Assembly: GCA_019828565.1 (NCBI GenBank)
Contig: JAHDYR010000012.1
Location: 744,001 to 808,000, forward strand
Source of the DNA: Carpediemonas membranifera
Taxonomy: Eukaryota > Fornicata
Reading direction: 5' to 3'
Length of the DNA: 64,000 bases
Below are positions 39,170 to 49,267 of this stretch, piece after piece; within the stretch, counting starts at the first letter, position 1, and each line of letters begins with the position of its first letter. A program made the position numbers and the translations under genes. Below the pieces are notes generated by a model, which saw only the letters and a list, made by a program, of their open reading frames with translations, had not been told where the DNA came from and ran no database searches.

Positions 39170-39346
39170 ATATCCCACCGGCAACGAGCATAGTGGAATG
39201 GCTTGCAGGCACGCTTGCGAGCCCAAACCGACCGTCTCCTCGAGAGACCGCGTCAAAGAATGTCTGTTGTGGCTTACATCTGCCGTTGTAACGCGTGTCA
39301 GCCCCACCCTACCTAGCTCTCCCAGCCACTAGCTCCCGTCAGAGAT

Positions 39347-41022
39347 TTAAAGTGGTGGTTGGAGAAGGATGGAGGCCAGGTGTCCCTGGACCCCCGGGTG
39401 TGTGCGGACCCCGTTGCCCATATATCTCAGCATGCTTTTCGTGGAGGCCCACGTCCCCATGGACAGGAGGACTTCGGTACTCGTGTGGGCTACCGCCAAC
39501 TCCGTGGTGGCGCCCTTGCGGAATGAGTGCCACGAAATGTCGGTGCCGTACGCCTGGTGGATCCAGTGGCGGAGGGTTGACGCCGGTAGCGGCTTCGATA
39601 GTGAAATACCACCGGTTGAGGTGATCGCCCGCCAGATGAGGTCGTCGTCGCGGCGCGTTGCCGTGGGGACCCATGCCTTCAGGGCCCTTGCTGGGTTAAA
39701 GCGGGCCCACGATTGGTTTGGTACCAGCTTGCGGACGCCTGTGGCAGTCTTAGTTCTCGCGAACAGAAGGAGGGCATTGCCATCAGCGTCGAACTCGACG
39801 TCTCTTCGTCTGAGCCCAAAGATCTCTGCGCCTCTACTCACGGTGATAAAGCAGAGAGCAGAAAAGAGGGCGGCCTGGAAGGCTTGGGGTGACTTCCGAC
39901 GTCTGTCTATGACCCTGCGGACTCTCGCGGACGTGACAGGCTTCGCACCCCCGGTCAGGCCTTCTACAGAGGCGACGTTCCGGGTGGCGGCGATTATCTG
40001 CTTGGCAGCGATCGGGGGCGCCAGTCAGACACGAGTGGGGCGGCCTCGCAAATCCAGTAGCCTTTCCTGTGTATCGACTGTGGGCCCGACGTGGTACCCT
40101 CGGTCAGAAGGAACTCTTTGAGCTGTTGCGCGTGTGAGTGGCTCGCGTTGCGGGATTGGAGGAATTTGGCGACCCAGCCCGCTGCTGTGCGGCGCGACGA
40201 TTCGTTTCTGAAATGTGATAGTCGGTCGTCAGCGAGGAGGGCTTGGAACGGGTCCTCAGGATAAGCGCCACGAAGCGGATCTTGCCCTTGTCTGTCGCTG
40301 TCCAGGCTAGCTCGGACTGCAGGAGGTGTTTCGCCTGGACTCTGAGGTACAACTTGAGGGGTGTCAAACGTTTGATGGCTCGGACCTCGGGCGAGTTGAG
40401 GTCCGGGCACAGGACTATCGCCGCTGATCTCCAGTGTCGAGGGTTCCCAGTCTGGGTCGAGGCGCGTATTGTCTGGAGGCGACGACACGTCACTCCAAGA
40501 AGGGCTATAGGAGGAGCTATATAAATCCTGACTCCCCTCCAGTCCATCTGGAAGCCGTTGTCGTGGATTGACCAGGCTATTTCTGCAAAAGCCTGGTAAG
40601 GCCAGAACCTTGTCGGGGCGTGCTGTGACGTCGATCTCGACCGGCCCCCACTTGCGCATGATGGTTTCCAAGACTTCTCGGGGTGACGACCAGTCGAGCT
40701 TGGCGAACCTGGAGAGCCTGTCCGCCTGGACATTCAGGTGTCCGGCAATATGGAAGCAGTGGACGTCGAGGCGCTTGGTTTCTGCCGTGTTGTAGATGTC
40801 CTGTAGGATCTGGTGTGCGGCTGGGGGAGGTTCGGCGATCCCCGTCTGTTTACCCAGCTGATGGCAGCTGAGTTGTCGGCAAAGACTGTGAGAGAGGAGC
40901 GTGACTCCTGCTGGGGCACGAGATTGATCGCCTGAGCGATCGCGAAGAGCTCCTTGACGCCAATGTGTTCCCCCTTGAGATGAGGGGGAAGGCACCCTGT
41001 GATGCCGCTCCCTTCTCCCCAT
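39347..41022 (-). pseudogene. YR copy D: tyrosine recombinase (frameshifted)
   Basis: The catalytic half reads in 39841-39347 (SRGAEIFGLRRRD, HSFRKG, MLRYMG) and the upstream part in 41022-39994. The frame is lost near 40012, where a G run has five bases instead of six in B and C. Confidence 0.8.
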
Positions 41023-41167
41023 TGAACAGGCATGCTCCCCAGCCGGACGTTGATGCGTCTGAGGTGACAGAAATCTGGAGCGTATCGCGTATTTCCCAGT
41101 CCGCTCTTGCTTCGGCGAACCTCTTGGGTGGGCGATCGCGGAGGAGGACTTGCCACGCCGCCAGCTG
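40104..41167 (-). pseudogene. YR copy D: RNase H and connector
   Basis: RNase H motifs FADNSAAISWVN and HIAGHLNVQADRLSR are present in shifting registers, with run changes at about 40823 and 40982. Cut at 41167 by the LTR of F. Confidence 0.75.
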
Positions 41168-41288
41168 TGTAGTCCGTTAGGGACAAGAAAGCTTTACAGG
41201 GAAAAGAGACGACACCAAATGTGTCGACAGAAACCTGAAGACGATGTAAATAATACAACTATGTAAATATTGGGTAAGACCCACGACA
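41168..41288 (-). repeat. Element F 3' LTR
   Basis: 121 bp, identical to 49268-49388. On the minus strand it is preceded by a purine tract GGAGGGGCGG (polypurine tract candidate). Confidence 0.9.
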
Positions 41289-41887
41289 CCGCCCCTCCAT
41301 GGACCCCAAAGGGGCCATGGCCTCAGGCGTATGCCACTCGAACGAATGTGCGATGAGGGACTTGACCAGTCCCGAGACCTCCGATGCCACTCATTGGTCT
41401 ACGAGACTCTGTACCATGGCAGGGTACAGGGTGAATGCCTTGTTCAAGTCGGGAGCCAGAATTAGCGGGGTGAATCTGAAAGATTCGGAAAATATCTGCG
41501 GATCTCAAAATCCTATCGTGGTACCACTTGTTAGCGCGCTGTGTAATTAGAATGATCTTACGTGAGGCATTCCGCCCCTCCACGGTCGTAAAACGGCCGT
41601 TTGAATATTGATTAGATCAAATGAGCGCCTAAAACTGCTCACTGTGATGATCTTTGTGTTTCTCTTGGTATGTACTTCACGTCGCCGTCCTTATTTTTTT
41701 TTATTATTACATAGAGATCGAAAAACGTCATTAGAAGCCTCAATTCGGCTTCGTTCGCGAGTTCTCGCGTTTTTTGCTCTCGACGGTGCGACGTTCTCTC
41801 TCGCGGCTGCAAAAGGCCGCGTTCATCCTTAATAACATCAATCGGGCTTGAATTAGCCGTAAAACAGTGTCTTTCAGGTTCCATTGA
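41289..41887. other. Element F 3' region left of the LINE-B insertion
   Basis: About 600 bp without a convincing gene. Directly after the LTR is a hairpin (41297-41320, CCATGG...CCATGG with a bulged A). CCGCCCCTCCA occurs at 41289 and again near 41574, so the polypurine tract appears twice. A T-rich stretch lies at 41693-41710. Confidence 0.6.
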
Positions 41888-41901
41888 GGTTGGTTGCTAC
41901 T
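41888..41901 (+). repeat. LINE-B copy 3 target-site duplication, left
   Basis: GGTTGGTTGCTACT, repeated at 43952-43965. Confidence 0.9.
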
Positions 41902-41919
41902 CAAAACAGGACAAAGGCA

Positions 41920-43029
41920 ATGGTAACCTACAAGATACTTAGTCTGAACACAGAGGGACACATAGGAAGAGGAAAGGACTTCACGGCGTCTATGGCAACG
42001 GCGATTCAGCTAAGGTTGAAGGACATAGAGGCAGTACTCATACAAGAGACATGGAGAACGGCGAATACGAGGGTTCATTGCTTCATGGACCTTGACTACG
42101 CACTAGCAGGGAGGGAGACGGAAGAGGACCTGGTCTTAGCCAACGAAAAACGAAAGGCGGATGTCAAAAGTCAGCACCGCATCAACCGACAACTAGGCAT
42201 AGCAGGCAATGACGAACCTGCGCCAAGATGGAAGGGAACAAGGGAAGGCATCGGCACGATAGTGAGCCCACACGCAACTGCAAAGTGGGACATCGGCATA
42301 TCGGACAGCCTATCGGGAAGAGTGCAAGCCAGCATAATGAGAACCGGCAGGGACATACTAGTCATCAACGTGTATGGCCCTCCATCCGGCCACAGCAAGC
42401 AGGAGAAGGATGGATTCAGGGACACTATACAGAAGATCATGGACATGAAAGGGAGCATGGAGGCCATAATTATGGGAGACTGGAACATCGACCCAGGCCA
42501 GATGGAAAGATCCACCCGGTGGAAGGATATGATGGAGAAGCACAGGCTCAAAGCCATCATACCCAAGTCTGGGACACTCACATCAGGAACATCAACCCCG
42601 GACTTTGCAGTGACAACACCAGGAATCCAGGGGGCGGAGATTGAGGTGGTAGAGTCTCAGAAGGTCGGGGTATGGGGCTCAGCACACAATGGAATCACAC
42701 TAGCATGGAAGGAACAACGGTACTATGGCAGAAGTGAGCGAGACGTGGCTCTGGCCATACCCGAGGTGCACACCTGGCCCATGAAAAAGAAGGAGGGGCC
42801 AGTCACAGTCTCAAAGCTGAACAGGATCAAGAGCTCGGACCAATGGGAAGAGACTATAAGAGCATGCATGGGCGACCCAGTGAACAACAGGGGAGCAAAG
42901 GCAAGGGACAAAGTGTTCGGGAACGGAGTGTGGAGCGAACTCCAGCGAACCCCATGGACAGAAATAGACATTTGGGAAGGCCTCACGGCAGGACTACGGG
43001 AACTGGCAAAGGTTTACAACAGCTTCTAG
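41920..43029 (+). CDS. LINE-B copy 3 endonuclease ORF2
   Basis: From ATG 41920. As in copy 1 through the in-frame junction WTEI-DIWEGL, ending three residues early because the Lys codon after NSF is TAG. Endonuclease motifs LSLNTEG, IQETW, NVYGPP, GDWN and SAH are present. Confidence 0.8.
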   Translation: MVTYKILSLNTEGHIGRGKDFTASMATAIQLRLKDIEAVLIQETWRTANTRVHCFMDLDYALAGRETEEDLVLANEKRKADVKSQHRINRQLGIAGNDEPAPRWKGTREGIGTIVSPHATAKWDIGISDSLSGRVQASIMRTGRDILVINVYGPPSGHSKQEKDGFRDTIQKIMDMKGSMEAIIMGDWNIDPGQMERSTRWKDMMEKHRLKAIIPKSGTLTSGTSTPDFAVTTPGIQGAEIEVVESQKVGVWGSAHNGITLAWKEQRYYGRSERDVALAIPEVHTWPMKKKEGPVTVSKLNRIKSSDQWEETIRACMGDPVNNRGAKARDKVFGNGVWSELQRTPWTEIDIWEGLTAGLRELAKVYNSF

Positions 43030-43951
43030 GTGGAATAGAAGCATGTCATGAACCCCTGACTCCAGGACCGGGAAGGGATGGACAAGGAATCAGCCATGGA
43101 CCACCCTCGCTGGGTGCTAAGCTCCTGGGATCAGTGAGGAAAGGCCCCACGTATCCCGATAGCCAGGAACCAAAGCAAGGGAAGGAACGACTGCAAGGAA
43201 TTAACAGGAAGGACAGACCAGAAATAAGAAAGAAAGGACATGCAACAAGGACAGAGCAAGGATAAGGTCAAGGAAATCCATATTCATATGGTTGCACCAC
43301 TCGTTGGGACCCCAAGGAAACTGCAGGGACTGGCCACGGGGGTCGGAGGGGCACAGGTGCCCCTGCCGCCCTTGTTAACGACATGGGAAACCAAGGACAT
43401 GTAGTGCAAGCGAAATGTTGTAAGGGGTAACAGGACAACCAGGCCTAGTGCCTGGGGGTACACCACCCATGCCCTGACCCACGCCACCTAACCGGGGTAG
43501 ACAGCATGGACTTAGTCACTTTCCCCGCCTTCGGGTAGGCTTCTTAACAGAGTCGAGGGGGCATGGAATTGGGGAACCGGACAGACGAGAGGGTGCCGTG
43601 GCTGAACGGCTCTACAAGGACTGCAGGGAAGCAAGGAGTGTCATAGTCAAGGTTCTGCAGGACGATCCTGCCTGTCAATGCCCCGAGGACAGACCCCCAG
43701 GCTCCCCGGATAGTTGCCGGACTTTCAGGGAGACAGGAAAGCATATTTGCACGGAGATGGCCGCAGGGCCTCTGGGGCGATTGGAATCGGCTTTCCGCGG
43801 AGACAGTAGCACCGAAAGCCCAAGGCAAACGCTGCTGACCAGTTTGCCACGGGAAATAGGCAGTACCCCGGGGCACTCAGCTCCAAGACAACGGGAAACA
43901 AGCTCAGTCCGGGGTCAGAATCCAAGCACCATAAATTTCTTTCTTTCTTTC
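43030..43951 (+). other. LINE-B copy 3 3' UTR and tail
   Basis: Matches the 3' UTRs of copies 1 and 2. Confidence 0.7.
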
Positions 43952-43965
43952 GGTTGGTTGCTACT
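43952..43965 (+). repeat. LINE-B copy 3 target-site duplication, right
   Basis: Exact copy of 41888-41901, directly after the TTTC tail. Confidence 0.9.
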
Positions 43966-44015
43966 TCTTTCGAGTTGTTGTTTTCTCAGTGAAAACGGGA
44001 AGTGACGAACGAGCA

Positions 44016-45263
44016 ATGTCCGACGTACGTGAGCAGATTACGCAGATGCTGGCGCTATTTGATGAGGAGAAAGCCCGAAAGGCCTTCAAACGCTTCTTGA
44101 ACCGCTATCTCGATCGTGCCCGTTTTTTCAACTCAGCCAGCGACTACCACGCTTTGTTCAGCGCACCTGCTCCTACAAACGTGACATCTATCCGGGACAC
44201 CTCTACTGAGAGCGTTACGAGTGCTCCGGTCACTTCTTGTGTGCGTTCGCCGACGCCGGGCGGTGACGAAAGCCCGGAGGAGGCTGAGACGGTGAGTTGT
44301 GATGCTGGCTCTCCACGTGAGAACCGTGGTGACTCGTGCGAGGCCGAGACCGCTCGTAGCGATGATGAATCCCGGCCGACGGGTCACGGCGACTCGGGGT
44401 CGGGGAGTGAGGAAACCGAGGTCTCGCCGCTCTTCTCTCTGGAGGAGATGATCACCGCTGTTGCCGCAGAGGGCGTGAGTTACATCACTCTAGACATGTC
44501 TGGTACCTTGCGGGCGCTCCGCGCCGGGATGCTCAACTCATATGGGCATCTCGCCGCAACGGAGAACTCTTCTTCCGTTGCGCGTGACATCTGTCGCGAT
44601 GGTCTCGTGTTGCTGGCGCTATCGCGCGAGTACCACACTCGGGCTATGTGTGGTCGGCCTGGCGATCCCACCGATCAGGATCTGGTGGCTTTGCACCTCT
44701 GCCGCCTCGACGCGACCTCGCGTACGCTCTGTCATCAGGGTTTGCGCGAGCGTATTCAGCTTCTCTCGGGGCGTGGTTACACCGTCATGACCCCTCATCT
44801 GCGCCGCGCCATAATGTTAGGTAATGACCCAGACCTGTATGACATGATGGTCGTGGGCCATGCGCAGGGCATCCTAGACGCTGCTGACGTGCGAGAGTTC
44901 AGCCGCCAATACATTGAAGCAATCCGGACCCCCACTGGTTTCGGTCATGTGCGCCACTCTTTGATGGACAACTTCCTGTTCGATGTCCCCAGCAATGACG
45001 TCCTGCCCGTCGCGCTCGATCATAACGAGCCACGTCGTGTGTATGTGCTTGAGGCAATCGTTGGCCACCATCTGCATGAGAATTCCCTGCGTCTGCTCGT
45101 GCACTATGCTCGACGCGAGTACAGCTCGATTATCCTGGCAACCGAGGCAATCCGTGATAGTCAGGCTGGGGTCAAGTTCTTTGCTGCTCATCCCGAGCTA
45201 GTTCGCTATTGTACCCGGTCTGAGGACGCGAACGGTGCTCTCAGCGGGGGTGTTTTGGAGTGA
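44016..45263 (+). CDS. Antisense gene inside element F, unknown function
   Basis: 415 residues from ATG 44016, opposite in strand to gag-pol, ending 33 bp from the pol stop. An N-terminal helical segment (ARKAFKRFLNRYLDRARFF) leads to a Ser/Glu/Asp-rich middle (about residues 65-140). The C-terminal two-thirds is a well-formed, largely helical domain with no motif I recognise and no signal peptide or membrane span. The LINE-B insertion lies only 50 bp upstream, in its 5' region. Length, mixed composition and an intact frame over 1.2 kb suggest a real gene, perhaps captured from a host. It could also be older host DNA into which elements inserted. Confidence 0.65.
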   Translation: MSDVREQITQMLALFDEEKARKAFKRFLNRYLDRARFFNSASDYHALFSAPAPTNVTSIRDTSTESVTSAPVTSCVRSPTPGGDESPEEAETVSCDAGSPRENRGDSCEAETARSDDESRPTGHGDSGSGSEETEVSPLFSLEEMITAVAAEGVSYITLDMSGTLRALRAGMLNSYGHLAATENSSSVARDICRDGLVLLALSREYHTRAMCGRPGDPTDQDLVALHLCRLDATSRTLCHQGLRERIQLLSGRGYTVMTPHLRRAIMLGNDPDLYDMMVVGHAQGILDAADVREFSRQYIEAIRTPTGFGHVRHSLMDNFLFDVPSNDVLPVALDHNEPRRVYVLEAIVGHHLHENSLRLLVHYARREYSSIILATEAIRDSQAGVKFFAAHPELVRYCTRSEDANGALSGGVLE

Positions 45264-45296
45264 GATAAAGGTTTGGATTGAGTAGCTGCTGAAGGT

Positions 45297-47732
45297 TTAC
45301 AGACCGGCTCGCTTGGCCTCGTCTGACTTCAGGAATATGTCTAGCGCCTCTAGGTCCTTGACTGACGAATAGTCTTGCCACGTAGCCTCTTCGTCTTCGC
45401 ACCCAGCCCAATGGACGAGGTATTCCCGCTTGGACATCGGGCCTCGACCTCGAGATCGACTGATTCGCTCAACTTCCCACTCGTCGTCAGCCGTGGCTGC
45501 GAGTGCTTTGATCTGATCTTCTGTCAGCCTGCCGGGATTGAACTTCCGAACTCTCGATGCGTCTACCGTGATCGCTTTCGAGTTGTCCTTCTCAGCTAGG
45601 TCTAAAACCTTATACGCGACAACGACACCGTGTTGTTTCACTCCGGCGAGCCTTCGCATTGGCCCTCTCCATCCAGGTGACAACTTGTTCGGTGGTCTAG
45701 AGGGGTACTTGACTAGGACGAACCTGCTAATAATCTCATTCCTCGAGGCAGTAGCCTTTGCGAGGGCGTCCTCTCTCATCGCCTGGACTCGGCTGCTGGC
45801 GAGTTGGACAGCCGCTGCGGCCGCTTCCCTGTGAGACTCACTCGCGCTCGCTGTACTAGAATCAGTCACATACACGTTCTGTGGTATTCTCAGGTCGTAC
45901 CCGAGAACTATCTCGGCTGGTGACAGGCGTGTAGACGTGCGCGGGGATGAATTAACGATGAACTGGGCGACAGGTAGATTCTCGATCCAGGTTGACCCTC
46001 TGAGCTGAAACTTACGCGCCTTGAGGATGCGTAATACTTGCTGGTTGGCGCGCTCTACCATCCCATTGGATTGCGGGTGGTGAGCCGTGGTAATATGGAT
46101 CTTGAACCCCATCTCATCTGCGATGCGCTTGAAGAGTTGGTTCTTGAACTCTGGTCCTCCGTCGGATTGGAGAACCTCAGGGCACCCGAAACGCAATATC
46201 CAGTTGTTGACCAGGGCGTCCGCTGCTGCCGCGCCGGTGGTACTCGAAGATGCGACTAGCTCAGTCCACCGACTGCACATGTCGATCATGACTGTGATGT
46301 AAGCCTTGCCGTCGACGGAGGGGAAAGGCCCCATCGTGTCAACTGCCACCCTACGGAACGGGCGATCTACGGCTGTGTGCAATCCTGACGGGCTGTCAAC
46401 CGGAGGGCGTCTAATCACCTGGCACACCGGGCAGTTTTCGATGACCTTGCTGACAGTCTCACGTGATACTGACTTGCCTTGGTCCTTGAGTCGTTCAGTA
46501 ACTACACGTCGGGAGAGGTGGGCCCCGGCGGTGAGGTGTTCTGCTTCAACGTCATCTTCTGATGCGGACTGCATAACGTACACTCGCGATAAGCCGTCTG
46601 CCCCACCGTTATCAAGGCCAGCGACGTGCTTGACGTCGAAGTCCATGTCGGACATAGCCTCAGCCCATCTGCGGACCTTGGCGTTAGTCGACTTGTACAT
46701 GTAAATCAGGTTGCGATGGTCCGTGAGAAGGGTGAACTTTCCCCAGGAGAGGTACTTGTTCCATCGCTTAATGGCGGCGACGATGGCGAATGCCTCCTTC
46801 TCTCCGACCGACCATCGCGATTGCACTTGGTCAAAGGCCTTGCTCATAAAGCACACGGGTTGGCCTTCCTGCAATAGCACAGCGCCGTAGCCAACTCCTG
46901 ACGCGTCGGTCATGATGGTGTGTTCCTTGGACGCATCGAAGATGGCGAGTGCTTCTGCTTGGGCGAGGAGTGTCTTGACTTTGCGTAGGGCTTGCTCTTG
47001 CTCGTCGCCACCCAGCGGGATCTTGGAGGCCATCGCTTGAGTTAAGGGGTGTACTACTTCTGCGAAACCAGGGACATGATCCCGGAAATAGTTAAGAAAT
47101 CCGACGAGCGCTTGCATTCCCTTGACCGACTTAGGCATTTCGAGATCCAGGATGTCTTGAATGCGGTCCGCTGCGATGCGTTGACAGCCATGGGATATGA
47201 CCCTGCCCAGGAACTCGACCTCGGCCCTCGAAAACTGGCACTTGTCACGGTTGAGTTGTAACTTGATCTGTCTAGTACGCTGCAGCACGCTCTCCAGGTT
47301 CTTGAGGTAATCCTCCTCGTTTTCCCCGAAGACAATGATATCGTCGATATAGATATAACAGGCGTGACCAACCAGTTCGGCGAAAGCCGACTCCATGGCA
47401 CGCTGAAAGTGAGCTCCTGCGTTCCTTAGCCCGAAGGGCATCCTAGTGTATTGATATTGACCTAGAATGGTGGTGAACGCAGTGTACTTGCGGCAGCGTT
47501 TGGTCAGTTCGACCTGGTGATAACCCGACGACAGGTCTAGTGTGGCGAAGATCTTCTTGTTGGGTAGTTGGGCGATCACCTCGTCGATCATTGGGATCGG
47601 GTAGTCGAAAGTGGGGGTGATCTCGTTGATCTGCCGGAAATCCACGACGAAGCGCGACTTCCCGCCCTTCTTCGGCACCGTCATGGCCGGGGATGCGTAC
47701 GGTGAGTTGCTTCTCTCGATAAACCCCTTCAA
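45297..47732 (-). CDS. Element F pol: RT, RNase H, integrase, chromodomain
   Basis: About 811 residues. RT: VVDFRQINE, FATLDLSSGYHQV, MPFGLRNAGAHFQ, catalytic YIDDIIVF. RNase H: IMTDASGVGYGA, LTDHRNL, DGLSRVYVM. Integrase: HHCC zinc finger ending CPVC, then DDE in VAVDTMGPFP, LQSDGGPEF and NGMVERANQ. The C-terminal DEWEVERI...EYLVHWAGCEDEEATWQ is a chromodomain, the mark of chromoviruses, which directs integration to modified chromatin. Confidence 0.95.
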   Translation of the reverse strand: MKGFIERSNSPYASPAMTVPKKGGKSRFVVDFRQINEITPTFDYPIPMIDEVIAQLPNKKIFATLDLSSGYHQVELTKRCRKYTAFTTILGQYQYTRMPFGLRNAGAHFQRAMESAFAELVGHACYIYIDDIIVFGENEEDYLKNLESVLQRTRQIKLQLNRDKCQFSRAEVEFLGRVISHGCQRIAADRIQDILDLEMPKSVKGMQALVGFLNYFRDHVPGFAEVVHPLTQAMASKIPLGGDEQEQALRKVKTLLAQAEALAIFDASKEHTIMTDASGVGYGAVLLQEGQPVCFMSKAFDQVQSRWSVGEKEAFAIVAAIKRWNKYLSWGKFTLLTDHRNLIYMYKSTNAKVRRWAEAMSDMDFDVKHVAGLDNGGADGLSRVYVMQSASEDDVEAEHLTAGAHLSRRVVTERLKDQGKSVSRETVSKVIENCPVCQVIRRPPVDSPSGLHTAVDRPFRRVAVDTMGPFPSVDGKAYITVMIDMCSRWTELVASSSTTGAAAADALVNNWILRFGCPEVLQSDGGPEFKNQLFKRIADEMGFKIHITTAHHPQSNGMVERANQQVLRILKARKFQLRGSTWIENLPVAQFIVNSSPRTSTRLSPAEIVLGYDLRIPQNVYVTDSSTASASESHREAAAAAVQLASSRVQAMREDALAKATASRNEIISRFVLVKYPSRPPNKLSPGWRGPMRRLAGVKQHGVVVAYKVLDLAEKDNSKAITVDASRVRKFNPGRLTEDQIKALAATADDEWEVERISRSRGRGPMSKREYLVHWAGCEDEEATWQDYSSVKDLEALDIFLKSDEAKRAGL

Positions 47733-48291
47733 GGACAGCTCGTCGATGTGCTCCCCGTATTATGTCGACCTTGGCTGGTGGGGCGAAGTATGGTCTGGCG
47801 TTGACCACTCGGTCCTCGCGTAGGATGAGGTCATACGGCTCGAGGCGGCTGGGTTCGCTACGGTCCTCGAACACGTCGCTATAACGTCTGATTAGCTCGG
47901 CCTGCCGGTCGATGCTGGTCTGCGACAAAGAAAACAATGGTGCCTGATACTTGTACACGTCCGGAATCTCGATCTCGTCATCATCTTGCTCGTCTGTGTA
48001 GGCTTGGGGAAGGATTCCCAGTGCTACCATGTCTGGATATCCGATAATCATGTCGAACTCAGTGTCAAGTAGCAGCATACGTGGCTTGTAGGAGCACGCC
48101 TTGGGTGTAAACGCTGACGCTAGCAGTCTTACGTCGCCTTCAACAGCGCCTTGCGCGTGAAGAATACCCTTGTTGGCGGTACGGATCGGAATAACCTCGG
48201 AGCTAACTTTTGTCAAGCTTGGACGCCCACGTGCTCTTGATGATCGTGACTCCGGCACCTGAATCAAGTAGAGCAGTGAGGTTGTGACCAT
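47443..48291 (-). CDS. Element F protease/RT linker region
   Basis: The native part runs from about 48213 to 47755: end of protease (IIGYPDMVALGIL) and a linker to RT (NARPYFAPPAKVDIIR). It then leaves the RT frame at a GGGG run near 47755, where one base fewer would keep the register with the RT ORF. Confidence 0.7.
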   Translation of the reverse strand: MVTTSLLYLIQVPESRSSRARGRPSLTKVSSEVIPIRTANKGILHAQGAVEGDVRLLASAFTPKACSYKPRMLLLDTEFDMIIGYPDMVALGILPQAYTDEQDDDEIEIPDVYKYQAPLFSLSQTSIDRQAELIRRYSDVFEDRSEPSRLEPYDLILREDRVVNARPYFAPPAKVDIIRGAHRRAVLEGVYREKQLTVRIPGHDGAEEGREVALRRGFPADQRDHPHFRLPDPNDRRGDRPTTQQEDLRHTRPVVGLSPGRTDQTLPQVHCVHHHSRSISIH

Positions 48292-49249
48292 TAATCTGGA
48301 CTTTGATCAAGGGAACAGATGGCTTAGTCTCGGTCTCGCCCTTAGTCTTTGACGGTTCGCCCTCGGCCGGTGACTCCTTGGAACTTAAAACACACACGCA
48401 CTTGGAGGATTTACAGTAATCCTCCAGGTGGCCGACACGACCACACTTCTTACATGTGTGCTTGGGCTTCTTACACTTGAACACCGAGTGACCCTTGCCA
48501 CCGCAGTTATAGCAGGTGTAGTTAGAGTAGTCCTTTGCCGGCTTCTCCTTCTTGATTGCCTTGTGGCCCTTGTTGGTTTCAGCCGACCGGTTATCGGACG
48601 AGGGCTTCTTCGGGATCACAGACGAGTCGTGTCTGCGGTCATGGCGGGACGTGTAGGGTTGACGAGAGGGAGCGTCTTCGAAAGCGCTTAGTAGATCCCG
48701 TGACTCTTGGACTTCACGTGCTAGGGCTAGGACGGCGGGCATAGCCTTTTCCAGAGGCTGGTCCTCGATGAGCTCTTGGATGCGGTACATGGCCTTGGGG
48801 TTGCTCTTAAAGGCACGCGTATACGCCTCCTTGAGGTTGTCCTCGTTGAGGGACTTCCCATCGAACAGGGACAAGAGGAGAGTGAACTTCCGATTGACGC
48901 GTGCGACCTGTACCGTGTCGAAGCTGTTGGCTCTTAGACGGAACAGCTGGAGGCGTGAGGTCTTGGTTCTGGGTTGCAGGGCTTGTCCGAGCCGCTTGAG
49001 AGTTCTCTGATCCTTCAGATCGCGGATGTTCTTCCTTGAGGCTACTAGGGGAGTGTGATCGTCGTCTTCGTCCTGCGTAGTGGATAGGATCGTGGCAATG
49101 AGGTCTTGTACCGAGCTATCAATCAAGTCTGAGATATCCCGATGGCCTCCGTAAGCGCGATAGTCGCGGAAGGCCTCGGCGAAAGTGATGAGAGCCTCAA
49201 CTGACGGAACCGTTAGTAGAGGAGGTATAAGGCGTTTCTTATCGTTCAT
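48203..49249 (-). CDS. Element F gag and aspartic protease
   Basis: 348 residues from ATG 49249. A helical capsid-like region, then two CCHC knuckles (CYNCGGKGHSVFKC and CKKCGRVGHLEDYC), and a retropepsin motif LLDSGAGVTII near the end. The frame stops shortly after the protease start; pol continues in the -1 register, with ACAAAAG just before the stop as a possible slip site. Confidence 0.85.
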   Translation of the reverse strand: MNDKKRLIPPLLTVPSVEALITFAEAFRDYRAYGGHRDISDLIDSSVQDLIATILSTTQDEDDDHTPLVASRKNIRDLKDQRTLKRLGQALQPRTKTSRLQLFRLRANSFDTVQVARVNRKFTLLLSLFDGKSLNEDNLKEAYTRAFKSNPKAMYRIQELIEDQPLEKAMPAVLALAREVQESRDLLSAFEDAPSRQPYTSRHDRRHDSSVIPKKPSSDNRSAETNKGHKAIKKEKPAKDYSNYTCYNCGGKGHSVFKCKKPKHTCKKCGRVGHLEDYCKSSKCVCVLSSKESPAEGEPSKTKGETETKPSVPLIKVQINGHNLTALLDSGAGVTIIKSTWASKLDKS

Positions 49250-49257
49250 GGCTTGAA

Positions 49258-49267
49258 TTTCTAGAAA
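49258..49267 (-). promoter_or_regulatory. 10-bp palindrome at the primer-binding position of F
   Basis: TTTCTAGAAA, perfectly self-complementary, lies directly after the 5' LTR; the gag ATG follows within 18 bp. No TGG-type tRNA primer complement is present. Confidence 0.75.

Larger units (their letters stand above)
41902..43951 (+). mobile_element. LINE-B copy 3, 5'-truncated, lacking RT
   Basis: A true retrotransposition event: a 14-bp target-site duplication, 5' truncation just upstream of ORF2, and a TTTC tail. It has the same RT-deleting junction (42966/42967) as copy 1, so the deleted RNA form was itself mobilised. Confidence 0.92.
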
